DNA of 64,000 nt from Luteolibacter ambystomatis (GTDB lineage: Bacteria > Verrucomicrobiota > Verrucomicrobiia > Verrucomicrobiales > Akkermansiaceae): the NCBI RefSeq assembly GCF_018137965.1, contig NZ_CP073100.1, positions 5,257,989 through 5,321,988 of the forward strand, written 5' to 3'. This document shows positions 42,101-51,820 of the stretch, one piece after another. A model generated the notes under the pieces. It was not told the DNA's origin and ran no database searches. It was given only the letters and a program-made list of their open reading frames with translations. A program made the position numbers and the translations under genes. Position 1 is the first letter of the stretch, and each line of letters opens with the position of its first letter.

Positions 42101-44626
42101 TCAGGATTCAGTCTTCGCGGTTTTCTTCGCCCGCGGCTCGAATTCGAAGCCGATCTTTCCGGTATCGGCTTCGAAGGTGAGCATGGCGTCGAACTTCCGT
42201 TTCGTCCGGTTGGAGACGAAGCCGCGCAGCAGGCTGGTCTTGCCCTGGCTGAGAAGCTGCATCACCTCCTCGCGGGTGATCGGACGCTGGAGGATGGTGC
42301 GGCCGATGCGGATGCCGTTCGCGTCCTTTTTGGTGACGATCTCGGGCAGGTGCCAAGCCTTCTCGGCTTCATAGACCTTGGTGGTGCGGCCGTCCGGCAG
42401 CGTGATCGAGCCGATCACCTGTTCCTCGCTGAGTTCCGCAGGTTCATCGCCATCGGCTTTCTCGAACACGAAGTTGACCTTGAACTTGTCGTCCAGTTCC
42501 AGCGCGGCTTCGAAGGGCTTGTTGAACTTGGATTTGAAGCCGTCGGTCTTCGGCAGGAACTTGGTGGTGAAGAGCGTTTTCGCTTCCTCCTCCGTGAGCG
42601 TGCGGCCGGCGATGTGCTTCTTCGCCTTGAATCCGCAATCGAGCTCGCGGCACTCGTAGGTGGCGTCCGTCTGCTTCAGTGGACGAGCGTCGCATTTCGG
42701 GCAGGCCACGTCGAGATCCGGGAAGGGCTTGTTCTTGATCTCGTCCGCCAGCTGGCGGGCTTTCGCGACGATCTCATTGGTGTAGGCCACGATCTCGTTC
42801 ATGAACTCCTCGCGCTTGAGGTTTCCGTGCTCCATCTGGCGAAGCTTGAATTCCCAGTCACCGGTGAGGGATGGCGAGGACAGGCCCTTGATACCCATTT
42901 CCTGCACGATCTCGATCAGGCGCATGCCGTTCGGCGTGACGTGCAGATCGCGGCCATCACGGGCCATGTATTTCTGCGCGATCAGGCCTTCGATGATGGC
43001 GGCACGGGTGGCGGGAGTGCCGAGACCGCGCTCGGACATCGCTTCGCGCAGCGCTTCATCATCGACGAGCTTGCCCGCGCCTTCCATGGCGGAGAGCAGG
43101 GTGGACTCGGTGTAGCGTGCGGGCGGCTTGGTTTCGAGCGACTCGACGCGCACTTCCTCGGCCAGCGCGGATTCACCGGGCTTCGCAGCCACGAGTTCGT
43201 CCTTGCCGGAGGCGACACCGGGGCGGCGGCCATAGACTTCCAGCCAGCCGGGTTTGATCAGCACGCGGCCTTCGGTGCGGAAGGTATCGGTGACATCCGC
43301 GTGTTCGATCTTCGTCGCGCGTTTGGTCACTTCGTACTCCGCGGAGGGATAGAAGACGGCGATGAAGCGCTTCACGATCATGTCGTAGAGCTTCTGCTCG
43401 GCATCGGAGAGCTTGGCGAACTTACCGGTCGGGATGATGGCGAAGTGGTCGGATACCTTCTTGCTGTCGAACACACGGCGGCTCTTCACGAGGCGCGGAC
43501 CGTTCTCGTCCTTTCCTTCCAGCACCGCGCGGGCGTAGTCGGCTTGTGGCAGATCGCTGGCGGCCACGTCGCTCATCGTCTCGCGCACGGCACCGGTGTA
43601 ATCCTCCGGCAGGTAGCGCGAATCGGTTCGCGGATAGGTGATCATCTTGTGCTTCTCGTAGAGCGCCTGGGCGATCGAGAGCGTCTGCTTCGCGGAGAAC
43701 GGAGCCTCGCGCTGGAGGGTGGTGAGATCGTAAAGCTGCGGCGCGATCTGGGACTGCGCTTTCTTCTCTTCCTCGATGCGGCCGGTCTTGCCATCGCAGC
43801 GGTCGCGGATGGTCTGGGCGAGCGCCGGGTCCCACAGGCGGTCGGCGCGACCGTGGGGATTGGTTTCGTCCTTTTTCCAGCCTTCCTCGGTCCACTTGCC
43901 CTCGTAGGTGCCATTGGCGATCCGGAAGGAGGCGATGACCTCCCAGTAGGGAGCGGGCTTGAAGGCCTGGATTTCCGCTTCGCGGGCGGCGAGGATGGCG
44001 AGGGTCGGCGTCTGGACGCGACCGGCGGCGGTGATATTGAAGCCACCGTGGCGGGAGCGGAAGCAGGTCAGGGCGCGGGTGGAGTTCAGGCCCACCAGCC
44101 AGTCGGATTCGGACCGGCATTTCGCGGCATCCGCCAGCGGCTGCATTTCCTCATCGCTGCGGAGCTTGTCCCAGGCGGCGATGATCGAATCATTCGTCAT
44201 CGACTGCATCCACAGCCGCTGGACCGGCTTCTTGATGCCGCCGATGTCCATGATGTAGCGGAAAATCAGTTCACCCTCGCGGCCGGCGTCGCAGGCGTTG
44301 ACGATGTTGTCCACGTCCTTGCGCTTGGCCAGTTTCAGGACCTGCTTCAGCCGGGCCTCGGAATCCGGGATCGGGTCGAGCTCGAAGCGGTCCGGGATCG
44401 CCGGCAGCACGTCGAATTTCCACGGCAGCTTTTTGCCGTTCGGGCCCATCGGCATCCGCAACTCGACCAGATGGCCCACGGCGGAGGTGATGACCGCGTT
44501 GTCGTTCTCGAAAAAGACGTCCCGTCCGGACCCGTGCTTGTCGAATTTACCGAGCGGCTTGGACAGCGCCCGGCTGAGGTCGGTCATGACACTGGGTTTC
44601 TCGGCGATGATGAGAGTTTTGCCCAT
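42101..44626 (-). CDS. topB: DNA topoisomerase III
   Basis: 841 residues, type IA. Toprim domain [19 protein letters not shown] with [13 protein letters not shown]; the active-site tyrosine in [36 protein letters not shown]; and a C-terminal extension with a zinc-ribbon-like [11 protein letters not shown]...YECRELDCG followed by repeated [19 protein letters not shown] and [20 protein letters not shown] domains, as in Bacteroidetes/plasmid-type TopB. Relaxes and decatenates DNA. Read towards the M50 protease gene with 63 bases between them. Confidence 0.95.
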   Translation of the reverse strand: MGKTLIIAEKPSVMTDLSRALSKPLGKFDKHGSGRDVFFENDNAVITSAVGHLVELRMPMGPNGKKLPWKFDVLPAIPDRFELDPIPDSEARLKQVLKLAKRKDVDNIVNACDAGREGELIFRYIMDIGGIKKPVQRLWMQSMTNDSIIAAWDKLRSDEEMQPLADAAKCRSESDWLVGLNSTRALTCFRSRHGGFNITAAGRVQTPTLAILAAREAEIQAFKPAPYWEVIASFRIANGTYEGKWTEEGWKKDETNPHGRADRLWDPALAQTIRDRCDGKTGRIEEEKKAQSQIAPQLYDLTTLQREAPFSAKQTLSIAQALYEKHKMITYPRTDSRYLPEDYTGAVRETMSDVAASDLPQADYARAVLEGKDENGPRLVKSRRVFDSKKVSDHFAIIPTGKFAKLSDAEQKLYDMIVKRFIAVFYPSAEYEVTKRATKIEHADVTDTFRTEGRVLIKPGWLEVYGRRPGVASGKDELVAAKPGESALAEEVRVESLETKPPARYTESTLLSAMEGAGKLVDDEALREAMSERGLGTPATRAAIIEGLIAQKYMARDGRDLHVTPNGMRLIEIVQEMGIKGLSSPSLTGDWEFKLRQMEHGNLKREEFMNEIVAYTNEIVAKARQLADEIKNKPFPDLDVACPKCDARPLKQTDATYECRELDCGFKAKKHIAGRTLTEEEAKTLFTTKFLPKTDGFKSKFNKPFEAALELDDKFKVNFVFEKADGDEPAELSEEQVIGSITLPDGRTTKVYEAEKAWHLPEIVTKKDANGIRIGRTILQRPITREEVMQLLSQGKTSLLRGFVSNRTKRKFDAMLTFEADTGKIGFEFEPRAKKTAKTES

Positions 44627-44712
44627 GGCGAAAATTTGCCGTAAGGTCGGCGGGTTGAGGGACTAGACGTGGATCAACCTGCTTGGCAAGGGGATTTCCT
44701 GACGGCGTGGAC

Positions 44713-44727
44713 CCTCCCGTAGGGAGG
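44713..44727 (-). terminator. Weak hairpin after the dprA-linked membrane protein
   Basis: CCTCCC and GGGAGG around GTA, 56 bases beyond the stop of the gene at 44784, with GATTTCC/GGAAATC flanking. No T-run, so termination is only possible. Confidence 0.4.
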
Positions 44728-44783
44728 AAATCAGGCTCCGGCCTTCCGGATACGCACGCGCCAGGGACGAGCTTCCGGGGAAT

Positions 44784-45284
44784 TCAGGGGTCTCCCGGGA
44801 CGCTCCAAGGTGCCGGAGGCGTGGAATCCGGCTCCTTGAGAATCAACCACTCCGACTTTCGCAGGAGAAACCGGACCGCCCACACGCAGCCAATCATTCC
44901 GGCAAGGGCTGGAACAGCCGTCCAGTCGAGGCGGATGCTCCGGACCACGAAGGCGGTAAAAAGGGGAAGCGCCAAGGTTCCCGCCCAGATGGCAAACACC
45001 CGGCAAAACCACCACGGCAGAAACTGCTCCTGCCGGACCGGAAGACGACCGCGCAGCAGCATGAGGCCGAATTCCAGCAACAGTGTGCAGAATAGATACG
45101 ATCCCAGCAGTGCCAGTAGTGCGACGATCATCGGCAGCCACAACACCGTGGCCCAAGCTCCCGCCATGCCGGTCAACAGCACCAGCAGCAGGCAAATCAC
45201 CGCACAAACCGCCCCCAGCATCGAGCACGCCGTGCCCATCAGGCGGATGATGACCGGTTTCGATTCTGACGGATCTTCGGACAC
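44784..45284 (-). CDS. Four-helix membrane protein of unknown function
   Basis: 166 residues, start GTG, with hydrophobic segments LGAVCAVICLLLVLLTGMAG, WLPMIVALLALLGSYLF, FAIWAGTLALPLFTAFVV and VPALAGMIGCVWAVRFLL. No family recognised. It follows dprA with a 9-base gap and probably shares its transcript. Confidence 0.75.
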   Translation of the reverse strand: MSEDPSESKPVIIRLMGTACSMLGAVCAVICLLLVLLTGMAGAWATVLWLPMIVALLALLGSYLFCTLLLEFGLMLLRGRLPVRQEQFLPWWFCRVFAIWAGTLALPLFTAFVVRSIRLDWTAVPALAGMIGCVWAVRFLLRKSEWLILKEPDSTPPAPWSVPGDP

Positions 45285-45293
45285 GGTGCGACT

Positions 45294-46397
45294 TCAGGAC
45301 CGCAGACTGTAGCGGAAACCCGGCAGGCAGCGCACCAACCGTTTCATTTCCAGCTTCATGAGGGTCGCCGTGACCACCGGGGCGGGCAGGCCGGAAGCGT
45401 CGATGATCCGATCCACCGGCTGGTCATCATGGCCGACCATCGCGAATACCTTGGCCTCCTCCTCGGACAGCGGTGGCAGATCGGCGGCGGGCGCTGCGGC
45501 GGGCTTTCCGGCCGGGGTAAACTGGAGTCCGCCGAGGTCATCGAGAATCTGGCCGCCATCGAAAATCAACGTGGCTCCGTCCCGGATCAGCTCATGGCAG
45601 CCCATGGACATGGGGGAGTCGATGGATCCCGGCACCGCGTAGATGGTTTTCCCGTATTCCGAGGCAAGATTCGCGGTGATCAGAGAGCCGGAGCGGGACG
45701 GGCACTCGGTGACCAGCACCGCCTTCGACCACGCGGCCACGATGCGGTTCCGCATCGGGAAAGTCTGGCGGTCGGGCGGGGTTTGGAGCGGGAATTCGGA
45801 TACAACCGCGCCATTGCCATCGGCGATTTTTTCAGCGAGGCCGAGATTTTCCGGAGGATAGAGCTTGGCCAAGCCGGAGCCGATCACCGCGATGGTTCGC
45901 CCTTGGGCCGCCAGCGCGCCCTCGTGAGCGGTGGTGTCGATGCCGCGGGCGAGACCGGAGACGATGGTGAATCCGGCCCCGGCGAGTTGGAAGGAGAGCT
46001 TCTTGGTGACGTTCCGGCCGTAGGGCGTGGCGCGGCGGGAGCCGACGATGCCGATGGCATGGCGGTCGCGGTCTTCGACTTTTCCCCACACATAGAGAAG
46101 CAGCGGCGGGTCGTAGGCCTCCAGCAATGGGGATGGGTAGTCCGGATCTTGCTGGGTGACGATCGAGATGCCGCGCTGCTTTGACTCCGCGATCTCCGCC
46201 ACCGGATCGGCATGGTCCTGCCAGCGGTGCAGGATGGAGCCGGTTTCCTCGCCGATGCCGTCCACGCGGACCAACTTGTCCTTGGGCGCGCCGAGAATGG
46301 CCGCAGGTGTGCCGAAATACTCCAGCAGCCTCCGCACCCGCACCGGGCCGATCTTCGGCAGCAGGTTCAGGGCGACAAGGGCTTCGAGATCGGTCAT
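45294..46397 (-). CDS. dprA: DNA processing protein DprA/Smf
   Basis: 367 residues. An N-terminal helix-hairpin-helix region (LNLLPKIGPVRVRRLLEYFG, VRVDGIGEETG), then the Rossmann-like DprA core: IGIVGSRRATPYG, IVSGLARGIDTTAHEGAL, TIAVIGSGLAKLYPPEN, FPMRNRIVAAWS and AVPGSIDSPMSMGCHELI; a C-terminal winged-helix (VDRIIDASGLPAPVVTATLM). DprA loads RecA on incoming single-stranded DNA in transformation. Upstream frame extension is not used because the ATG gives the family start. Probably co-transcribed with thiH, 10 bases away. Confidence 0.95.
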   Translation of the reverse strand: MTDLEALVALNLLPKIGPVRVRRLLEYFGTPAAILGAPKDKLVRVDGIGEETGSILHRWQDHADPVAEIAESKQRGISIVTQQDPDYPSPLLEAYDPPLLLYVWGKVEDRDRHAIGIVGSRRATPYGRNVTKKLSFQLAGAGFTIVSGLARGIDTTAHEGALAAQGRTIAVIGSGLAKLYPPENLGLAEKIADGNGAVVSEFPLQTPPDRQTFPMRNRIVAAWSKAVLVTECPSRSGSLITANLASEYGKTIYAVPGSIDSPMSMGCHELIRDGATLIFDGGQILDDLGGLQFTPAGKPAAAPAADLPPLSEEEAKVFAMVGHDDQPVDRIIDASGLPAPVVTATLMKLEMKRLVRCLPGFRYSLRS

Positions 46398-46407
46398 CGG
46401 CCGGATG

Positions 46408-47565
46408 TTAGACCGTGGCCGCGGCCGCTTGTGGAGTCGAAAGAATCGCCTCGTCCCAATCCTTCCACACCGGATCGAGCCCCTGTGCGCGCAGCATCGC
46501 GGCGACCTGGGCCGGAGTGCGGTCATCTGAGATCTGGAATTGCTCGGTGGCCTTTTCGCAGCCGCTCTTGCGCTCCAGTTCCACGCGGCGGCCCTTGACG
46601 GTCAGGTGGACATCGTCATGGCCCGCTCCGGTATAGCCACCCGGCTCGGTGCGGGCACCGGCGGACATGTGGGTGGTGCCCAGTCCGGCGATGGCATCGC
46701 GGAAAGTCGGGGACTCGCGGGTGGAAACCACGATTCCGACTTGCGGGAAAAGCTGCCGGAAGGCCGTCATGACCTGCACGAGCTGGCGGTCCCGCAGCAG
46801 CAGGTTGTCATCGGTCTGGTATTCGTAGTTGCCCGCGTAAGGGCGCATCCGTGGGAAGGCGATGGTGAAATTCGCCTTCCAGCAGTGCTTGTAGAGGTGC
46901 TCCAGATGCGCGGCGAGGGCCAGTGCTTCGAATTTCCAATCCGCCAGCCCGAACAACGCGCCAATGCCGATCCGGCGGAAGCCACCCGCATAAGCCCGTT
47001 CCGGGCAATCCAGGCGCCAGTCGAAGTTCTTCTTCGGTCCCGCAGTGTGGAGCTTCTGGTAGGTCTCGCGGTGGTAGGTTTCCTGATACACCACCAGCCC
47101 CTCGGCTCCGTGCTGCACCACCTCGGCATACTGGTCGTCCTCCATCGGCCCGATTTCGAGGGCGAGGGTGGGAATGAAGGGCTTCAGGGCGTCCAGACAG
47201 GCTTGGAGATAACCCTCGGACACGAACTTCGGATGTTCGCCCGCGACCAGCAGGACGTTGCGGAAACCGAGGCCGTGGAGGTGTTTCGCCTCCCGCACGA
47301 CCTGTTCGATCGTAAGAGTGGTGCGCAGGATCGGATTGTCCCGGGAAAAGCCGCAGTAGGAGCAGTTGTTCACGCACTCGTTCGAGACGTAAAGCGGGGC
47401 GAACAGGCGCATGGTGCGGCCGAAGTGGCGGCGGGTCAGCACCTGGCTGCGGCGCGCCATCTGCTCGAGCACGGCATCGGAAACCGGTTCGATCAGGTCC
47501 GCGAACCGGCGCATCAGCGGCGTCGGTCGTTCGAGGAGTTCGGGAAAACGTTCGGAAAAGCCCAT
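46408..47565 (-). CDS. thiH: 2-iminoacetate synthase (tyrosine lyase)
   Basis: 385 residues, radical SAM. The [4Fe-4S] ligands are CVNNCSYCG at about residue 64; then VLLVAGEHPKFVSEGYL, VYQETYHRETYQKLH, GALFGLADWKFEAL and MSAGARTEPGGY are classic ThiH blocks. Cleaves tyrosine to dehydroglycine for the thiazole of thiamin, together with ThiG. thiG, thiF and thiC are not in this window; the neighbour is dprA. An in-frame ATG 15 bases upstream (47580) is possible. Confidence 0.94.
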   Translation of the reverse strand: MGFSERFPELLERPTPLMRRFADLIEPVSDAVLEQMARRSQVLTRRHFGRTMRLFAPLYVSNECVNNCSYCGFSRDNPILRTTLTIEQVVREAKHLHGLGFRNVLLVAGEHPKFVSEGYLQACLDALKPFIPTLALEIGPMEDDQYAEVVQHGAEGLVVYQETYHRETYQKLHTAGPKKNFDWRLDCPERAYAGGFRRIGIGALFGLADWKFEALALAAHLEHLYKHCWKANFTIAFPRMRPYAGNYEYQTDDNLLLRDRQLVQVMTAFRQLFPQVGIVVSTRESPTFRDAIAGLGTTHMSAGARTEPGGYTGAGHDDVHLTVKGRRVELERKSGCEKATEQFQISDDRTPAQVAAMLRAQGLDPVWKDWDEAILSTPQAAAATV

Positions 47566-47670
47566 GGCCGGGGGAACCATGCGCCCCCGGGGGCGGCCCG
47601 TCAAAGGCGGATGCGCGGGCCGAGTGAGCTTGCCAATTTCCCGCCGCGCGGGTTTTCTGCCCGCGATCCC

Positions 47671-48510
47671 ATGAACGACTCCGAAAAGATCGTCTGCAAA
47701 CCGACCCCGTGGTTCCTGCTGAGGGCCTTGGTCATGCTCGCCATGTTCGGAGTCTTCGCGGTGCTTTTCTATCGCGATGGAAACATCGGCTACCGCCGCC
47801 AGAACGCGACGTACTATCTGCGCGAGGCCTTCATCAAGGCGGACCAGGAGTTCAAGGCGAAGGGGGAAAGCCTCACCCCGGCGGACTGGCGGAAGTATGC
47901 GGAGCAGCAGCCGGTCGAATTCATTTGGAAGGGCAAGGGGCAGGATGGATCGGTTCTGCCGCCGGAAGTGCAGCCGGGCATGAAGTGGCCGGAGCCCCTG
48001 CGCGATGCGGAAGCGATGAAGGCCAATCCCCAGTGGCAGCGCCGCTGGGAGGAATTCTCCGCGAAGTGGCCGGCATGGAAAATGGACTCCATCCCGCCGC
48101 ACGAGCCCTTTGAGGCGGGCAAGATCCGCGAGCAGTGGATCGTCTTCGGGATCTGTGCCGCTCTCGCGGCGCTCGCCGCCTATTTCCTGCTCCGCACGAT
48201 CGGCCGCAGCATTGTGGTGGATGGGGAGGCGCTCTACGTGCCCGGCGGGAAACGCATCCCCTTCGCCGATCTGAAGCGCCTCGATCTCCGGAAGTGGGAA
48301 ACCAAGGGTCTTGCCTTCGCTGACTACTCCGGCAGCGCGGGTTCCGGCCGGGTCCGCATCGACGGACTTACCTATGGCGGCTTCAAGAAGGAGCAGGGCG
48401 AACCCGCCGAACAGCTCATGAAACATCTCCGTGCCCGCTTCTCCGGGGAAGTCATCGAGTATGCCCCGGTCTCTTCCGGCGAAGTTGACTCCCCCGCCGG
48501 AACCGATTGA
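47671..48510 (+). CDS. Membrane protein of unknown function
   Basis: 279 residues. One helix near the N-terminus ([20 protein letters not shown]), a central soluble part with several Trp-rich turns ([19 protein letters not shown]), a second helix ([19 protein letters not shown]), and a C-terminal beta-rich domain that looks like a bacterial PH-type fold ([22 protein letters not shown]). I do not know the family. It is directly upstream of acpP and probably on a separate transcript. Confidence 0.72.
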   Translation: MNDSEKIVCKPTPWFLLRALVMLAMFGVFAVLFYRDGNIGYRRQNATYYLREAFIKADQEFKAKGESLTPADWRKYAEQQPVEFIWKGKGQDGSVLPPEVQPGMKWPEPLRDAEAMKANPQWQRRWEEFSAKWPAWKMDSIPPHEPFEAGKIREQWIVFGICAALAALAAYFLLRTIGRSIVVDGEALYVPGGKRIPFADLKRLDLRKWETKGLAFADYSGSAGSGRVRIDGLTYGGFKKEQGEPAEQLMKHLRARFSGEVIEYAPVSSGEVDSPAGTD

Positions 48511-48601
48511 AATCCCCCGGAGACCCATAGGTTTTTCGGGGTTGCCAAGCCCGGCCCCCCCCGATAAGCAGCCCCAACGTCAACTACCAACCAAGCAGCA
48601 C

Positions 48602-48844
48602 ATGTCTGACAAAAGCATTGAAGACCGCGTGAAGGACATCATCGTCGACCAGCTCGGTGTGAGCGCCGACCAGGTGACCTCTGAAGCCAAGTTCATCGAG
48701 GATCTCGGTGCCGATTCGCTCGACACCGTCGAGCTCGTGATGGCCTTCGAAGAAGAATTCGAAATCGAAGTCCCGGACGAAGAAGCTGAAAAGCTCCAGT
48801 CCGTTGGCGATGTCGTGACCTACATCAACTCCCAGCAGGGTTGA
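48602..48844 (+). CDS. acpP: Acyl carrier protein
   Basis: 80 residues. [20 protein letters not shown] contains the DSL serine that receives 4'-phosphopantetheine. Acidic four-helix protein, carrier for fatty acid synthesis. It has its own terminator; the fab genes are not adjacent, but accA lies 1.6 kb downstream. Confidence 0.97.
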   Translation: MSDKSIEDRVKDIIVDQLGVSADQVTSEAKFIEDLGADSLDTVELVMAFEEEFEIEVPDEEAEKLQSVGDVVTYINSQQG

Positions 48845-48869
48845 TCGGTCCCGTCTGACCACTTTTCCC

Positions 48870-48908
48870 AAAAAGGGGCGGACTCCGGATGGTGTCCGTC
48901 CCTTTTTA
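48870..48908 (+). terminator. Rho-independent terminator of acpP
   Basis: AAAAAGGG with CGGAC pairs with GTCCG and CCCTTTTT, giving a stem flanked by A- and T-runs. Confidence 0.9.
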
Positions 48909-48945
48909 TTGCAATCCGCGCGGGACGATTGAAGTTGCGCCGCCC

Positions 48946-49482
48946 ATGCACTCTCCGGACGACATCCAGTATGCGCTCGAGACGACCCGCGTTCTGCGCG
49001 AGCCGGACCGCCGCATCGATACGTTCGGGGACACCCGGTTCGAGTTCCAGCTGCTCAGCGAACTGATGGACCGCAGCGGCGAGGTGCGCATCCGCACCGG
49101 GCATCTGGAGGCCATGCGCCCGCGCATCATGCGTCCCAGCGCCTACAGCGAGATCGAGCTGGAGGGCTTCAACAACGATGCCCGCAAGCGACTGGATGCG
49201 ATGGTGGAAAAGCTCCGTGCCGAGGGCAAGGACCTCGCTTTCCTGCAATACGGCTTCCAGTTCCGCCGCACCCAGGTCACCGAGGAGATCGTCCACGACC
49301 GCATCGAGGCCGTCCGCGATCGCGTGATGGAGGACATCCGCCGTACCGGAAATCCCGCCCGCGCGATCATCGAGGGCGTGGATGATGCCTGGGAGGTTTC
49401 GCTTTTCAAATTCGCCTTCGAGATGATTCTCCGCTCGCAGGACATCAACGCGTTTGACTTCAAGCGCCGGGGATTGCTCTGA
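48946..49482 (+). CDS. Conserved hypothetical protein
   Basis: 178 residues, cytoplasmic, acidic and mostly helical. Notable segments are RIDTFGDTRFEFQLLSELMD, RIRTGHLEAMRPRIMRPSAY and a C-terminal FAFEMILRSQDINAFDFKRR. No known domain recognised. First gene of an apparent operon with the LysM protein and accA. The ATG at 48946 is used; the frame opens upstream inside the terminator. Confidence 0.75.
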   Translation: MHSPDDIQYALETTRVLREPDRRIDTFGDTRFEFQLLSELMDRSGEVRIRTGHLEAMRPRIMRPSAYSEIELEGFNNDARKRLDAMVEKLRAEGKDLAFLQYGFQFRRTQVTEEIVHDRIEAVRDRVMEDIRRTGNPARAIIEGVDDAWEVSLFKFAFEMILRSQDINAFDFKRRGLL

Positions 49483-49500
49483 TCGCCACGCGACCTTGCC

Positions 49501-50433
49501 ATGCGGATCTGGACGTTTTTCAAGCTGCTTGCCGCCCTCGCCGTGCTCGGCGTGCTCGGCCTCACCGGGGGCTTGATCTATCATATCACGGTCAAGCCGC
49601 TCCCGTTGTTCAGCAAGTACGTCCCGAACCCCTCCGATGTGGTCGCGAAGGGTTCCGAGAACGACGTTGCCAAGATGCTCGAGTCCAGCGAGATGCCGGA
49701 TGTCGAGCCGGGCGAGGTAGCCTATCAGAAGGCCGTCGAGTTGATCGCCATGGGGAATGTCCCCGAGGCCCGCGAGAAACTGGAGACGGTGGTGAACGTC
49801 TATCCGTCCTCCGCCTCCGCGCCGGACGCCCGCCGCATCGTCGGCGAGATCAATCTGGATGAAATCCTGTCCCCGGATTTCAAGGACGGGAAGGTCACCT
49901 ACGATGTAACGAGGGGGGACTCCTACCTGAAGATTTCCGAGAAGACCCGCTGCTCGCTGGATTGCATCATGATGCTCAACGGCCTCACCGATTTCGGCGG
50001 CCTGCATCCCGGGGACGACCTGATCGTGCTGCCGCTGGATTTCCGCATTCTCATCGAGCCTCAGAAAAAGAGCCTGTCGCTGTGGCAACTTGTCCAGAAG
50101 GGCGGCCAGCCGCCGCTGGCGAAGTTCGTGAAGGACTATCCGATCATCTACGTCCAGATCCCCTCCAACATGGCGGCTCAGAAGACCGTCATCGACTCGA
50201 AGGCGGGCTATTTGGACGGAAAGAAGCTGGTGCCCGGCAACAAGGGCTACCGCCAGTCCGAAAAAATCCTCCATCTGGCCAAGATCAACATCCAGATCCG
50301 CCCGTTGGCCGGTGGATCCGACCGGGATACCGTCCTTCCCCGCGGCCTCTATCTGAAGCCCTCCGACATGGAGGAACTGAACCTCCTCACCCGTACGGGG
50401 AATGAGGTGGAAATCCGCCCCGCCACCCGCTAG
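49501..50433 (+). CDS. Membrane-anchored LysM protein
   Basis: 310 residues. N-terminal membrane helix (FFKLLAALAVLGVLGLTGGL), a helical TPR-like region (VAYQKAVELIAMGNVPEAREKLE), a LysM peptidoglycan-binding module (VTRGDSYLKISEKTRCSLDCIMMLNGL...LHPGDDLIVLPLDF), and a C-terminal domain with QKTVIDSKAGYLDGKKLVPG that resembles the N-terminal part of L,D-transpeptidase-type domains but lacks a visible catalytic HXX...SxGCxR site. Likely a cell-wall-associated scaffold. Confidence 0.8.
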   Translation: MRIWTFFKLLAALAVLGVLGLTGGLIYHITVKPLPLFSKYVPNPSDVVAKGSENDVAKMLESSEMPDVEPGEVAYQKAVELIAMGNVPEAREKLETVVNVYPSSASAPDARRIVGEINLDEILSPDFKDGKVTYDVTRGDSYLKISEKTRCSLDCIMMLNGLTDFGGLHPGDDLIVLPLDFRILIEPQKKSLSLWQLVQKGGQPPLAKFVKDYPIIYVQIPSNMAAQKTVIDSKAGYLDGKKLVPGNKGYRQSEKILHLAKINIQIRPLAGGSDRDTVLPRGLYLKPSDMEELNLLTRTGNEVEIRPATR

Positions 50434-50447
50434 CCTTCCCCACGCCC

Positions 50448-51401
50448 ATGCAGCTCCTGGAATTCGAAAAGCCCGTCGCCGAACTCGAACGCGAACTCGA
50501 GAAACTTCGCACCAAGGCGGCTTCACAGAATATCGACATGTCGGCGGAAATTGAGACGATGGAGGGCAAGCTCGCCGACACGCGCCGGTCGATCTACGAA
50601 AACCTCACGCCGTGGCAGCGCGTCCAGATCGCACGCCACACGAACCGCCCTTTCATGCTCGATTACGTCTCGCTGGCCTTCACCGATTTTTCCGAGCTGC
50701 ACGGAGACCGCCACATCGGCGATGATCTCTCGATGCCCGGTGGGTTCGCCCGCATCGGCGGCAAGCGGGTGGTGGTCCTCGGCCATCAGAAGGGTCGCGA
50801 CACCAAGGAAAACCTCAAGCGCAACTTCGGCAGCGCCCATCCGGAAGGCTACCGCAAGTCCCTCCGCCTGATGAAGCTGGCGGAGAAGTTCGGCCTGCCG
50901 GTCATCGCTCTCATTGACACTCCGGGAGCTTTCCCGGGCATCGGTGCGGAAGAGCGGAACATCGCCGAGGCGATCGCCTACAATCTCCGCGAGATGATGC
51001 TCCTCAAGGTGCCGGTCATCGCCGTCGTCCTCGGTGAAGGTGGTTCCGGCGGTGCCCTTGGCATTGGCGTGGCGGACCGAGTCCTGATGATGGAGAACGC
51101 TTATTATTCGGTCATCAGCCCGGAAGGTTGTGCGGCGATCCTCTGGAAGCACCGCAAGCACGCTCCGGAAGCCGCCGAGGCCATGAAGCTCTCCGCGCCG
51201 GATCTCAAGAAGCTCGACTTGATCGATGACGTGATCCACGAGCCCACCGGTGGCGCGCATCACGACCACCAGGCCACCGCCGCCAATTTCCAGGCGGTCG
51301 TGCTGAAGCATCTGGAGGAACTCTCCAAGCTGCCCGTGGATGTCCTCCTCGACCGCCGTTACGCGAAGTTCCGCGCGTTCGGGGATTGGCAGGGGAAGTG
51401 A
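50448..51401 (+). CDS. accA: Acetyl-CoA carboxylase carboxyltransferase subunit alpha
   Basis: 317 residues. LEFEKPVAELERELEKLR, RPFMLDYVSLAFTDFSELHGDR, HQKGRDTKENLKRNFG, LIDTPGAFPGIGAEERN, VLGEGGSGGALGIGVADRVL and YSVISPEGCAAILWK are all conserved. Forms the carboxyltransferase with AccD in fatty acid synthesis. 14 bases after the LysM gene. Confidence 0.97.
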   Translation: MQLLEFEKPVAELERELEKLRTKAASQNIDMSAEIETMEGKLADTRRSIYENLTPWQRVQIARHTNRPFMLDYVSLAFTDFSELHGDRHIGDDLSMPGGFARIGGKRVVVLGHQKGRDTKENLKRNFGSAHPEGYRKSLRLMKLAEKFGLPVIALIDTPGAFPGIGAEERNIAEAIAYNLREMMLLKVPVIAVVLGEGGSGGALGIGVADRVLMMENAYYSVISPEGCAAILWKHRKHAPEAAEAMKLSAPDLKKLDLIDDVIHEPTGGAHHDHQATAANFQAVVLKHLEELSKLPVDVLLDRRYAKFRAFGDWQGK

Positions 51402-51482
51402 GCCCAAGCCAACTATCGTCGGGCCTCGACGTCATCTCTTGGCCACGGAGTGGCTTGAGGAAAAACCGGACTAACAGGCCTT

Positions 51483-51776
51483 TTAGTCAGCCGACGTCGA
51501 GTCGTTGGTTGGCTCTTCTTCTTCACTACCATCATCGGCCGCCACCGGTAGCTCATCCAGCAGTCCTTTGTAGGACTTCTCATCGAATCCCCGGCGCTTG
51601 CGATAGGCCGCGTCCATTTCCTGTCCGAGGCACAGCGCGATCTGCTCCTTCGCCTCTGCCTCCGGTACGTTGAGCTTCAGCAACCGCTCAAGGGTCTTTG
51701 CCACGTATTTCGTTTGTGGCGAAGTGAGCTGCTGTTCTACGGCGGCGAGGAGTTCCGGTAGGAGATCGTCGTTCAT
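51483..51776 (-). CDS. Small conserved hypothetical protein
   Basis: 97 residues, acidic and helical. The core reads KYVAKTLERLLKLNVPEAEAK and ALCLGQEMDAAYRKRRGFDE; the C-terminus is a disordered Asp/Glu/Ser tail. No known family. It follows the enolase-superfamily gene with 44 bases between them and may share its transcript. Confidence 0.65.
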   Translation of the reverse strand: MNDDLLPELLAAVEQQLTSPQTKYVAKTLERLLKLNVPEAEAKEQIALCLGQEMDAAYRKRRGFDEKSYKGLLDELPVAADDGSEEEEPTNDSTSAD

Positions 51777-51820
51777 GAGCTGAGTTTGCACGGCATTCGC
51801 CGCTTGGGAATGAAACTCGA

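Noticed and set aside
42059..44644. 861-codon plus-strand frame opposite topB
   Set aside because: topB is complete and carries Toprim and active-site motifs; the plus-strand frame has none and is a composition shadow.
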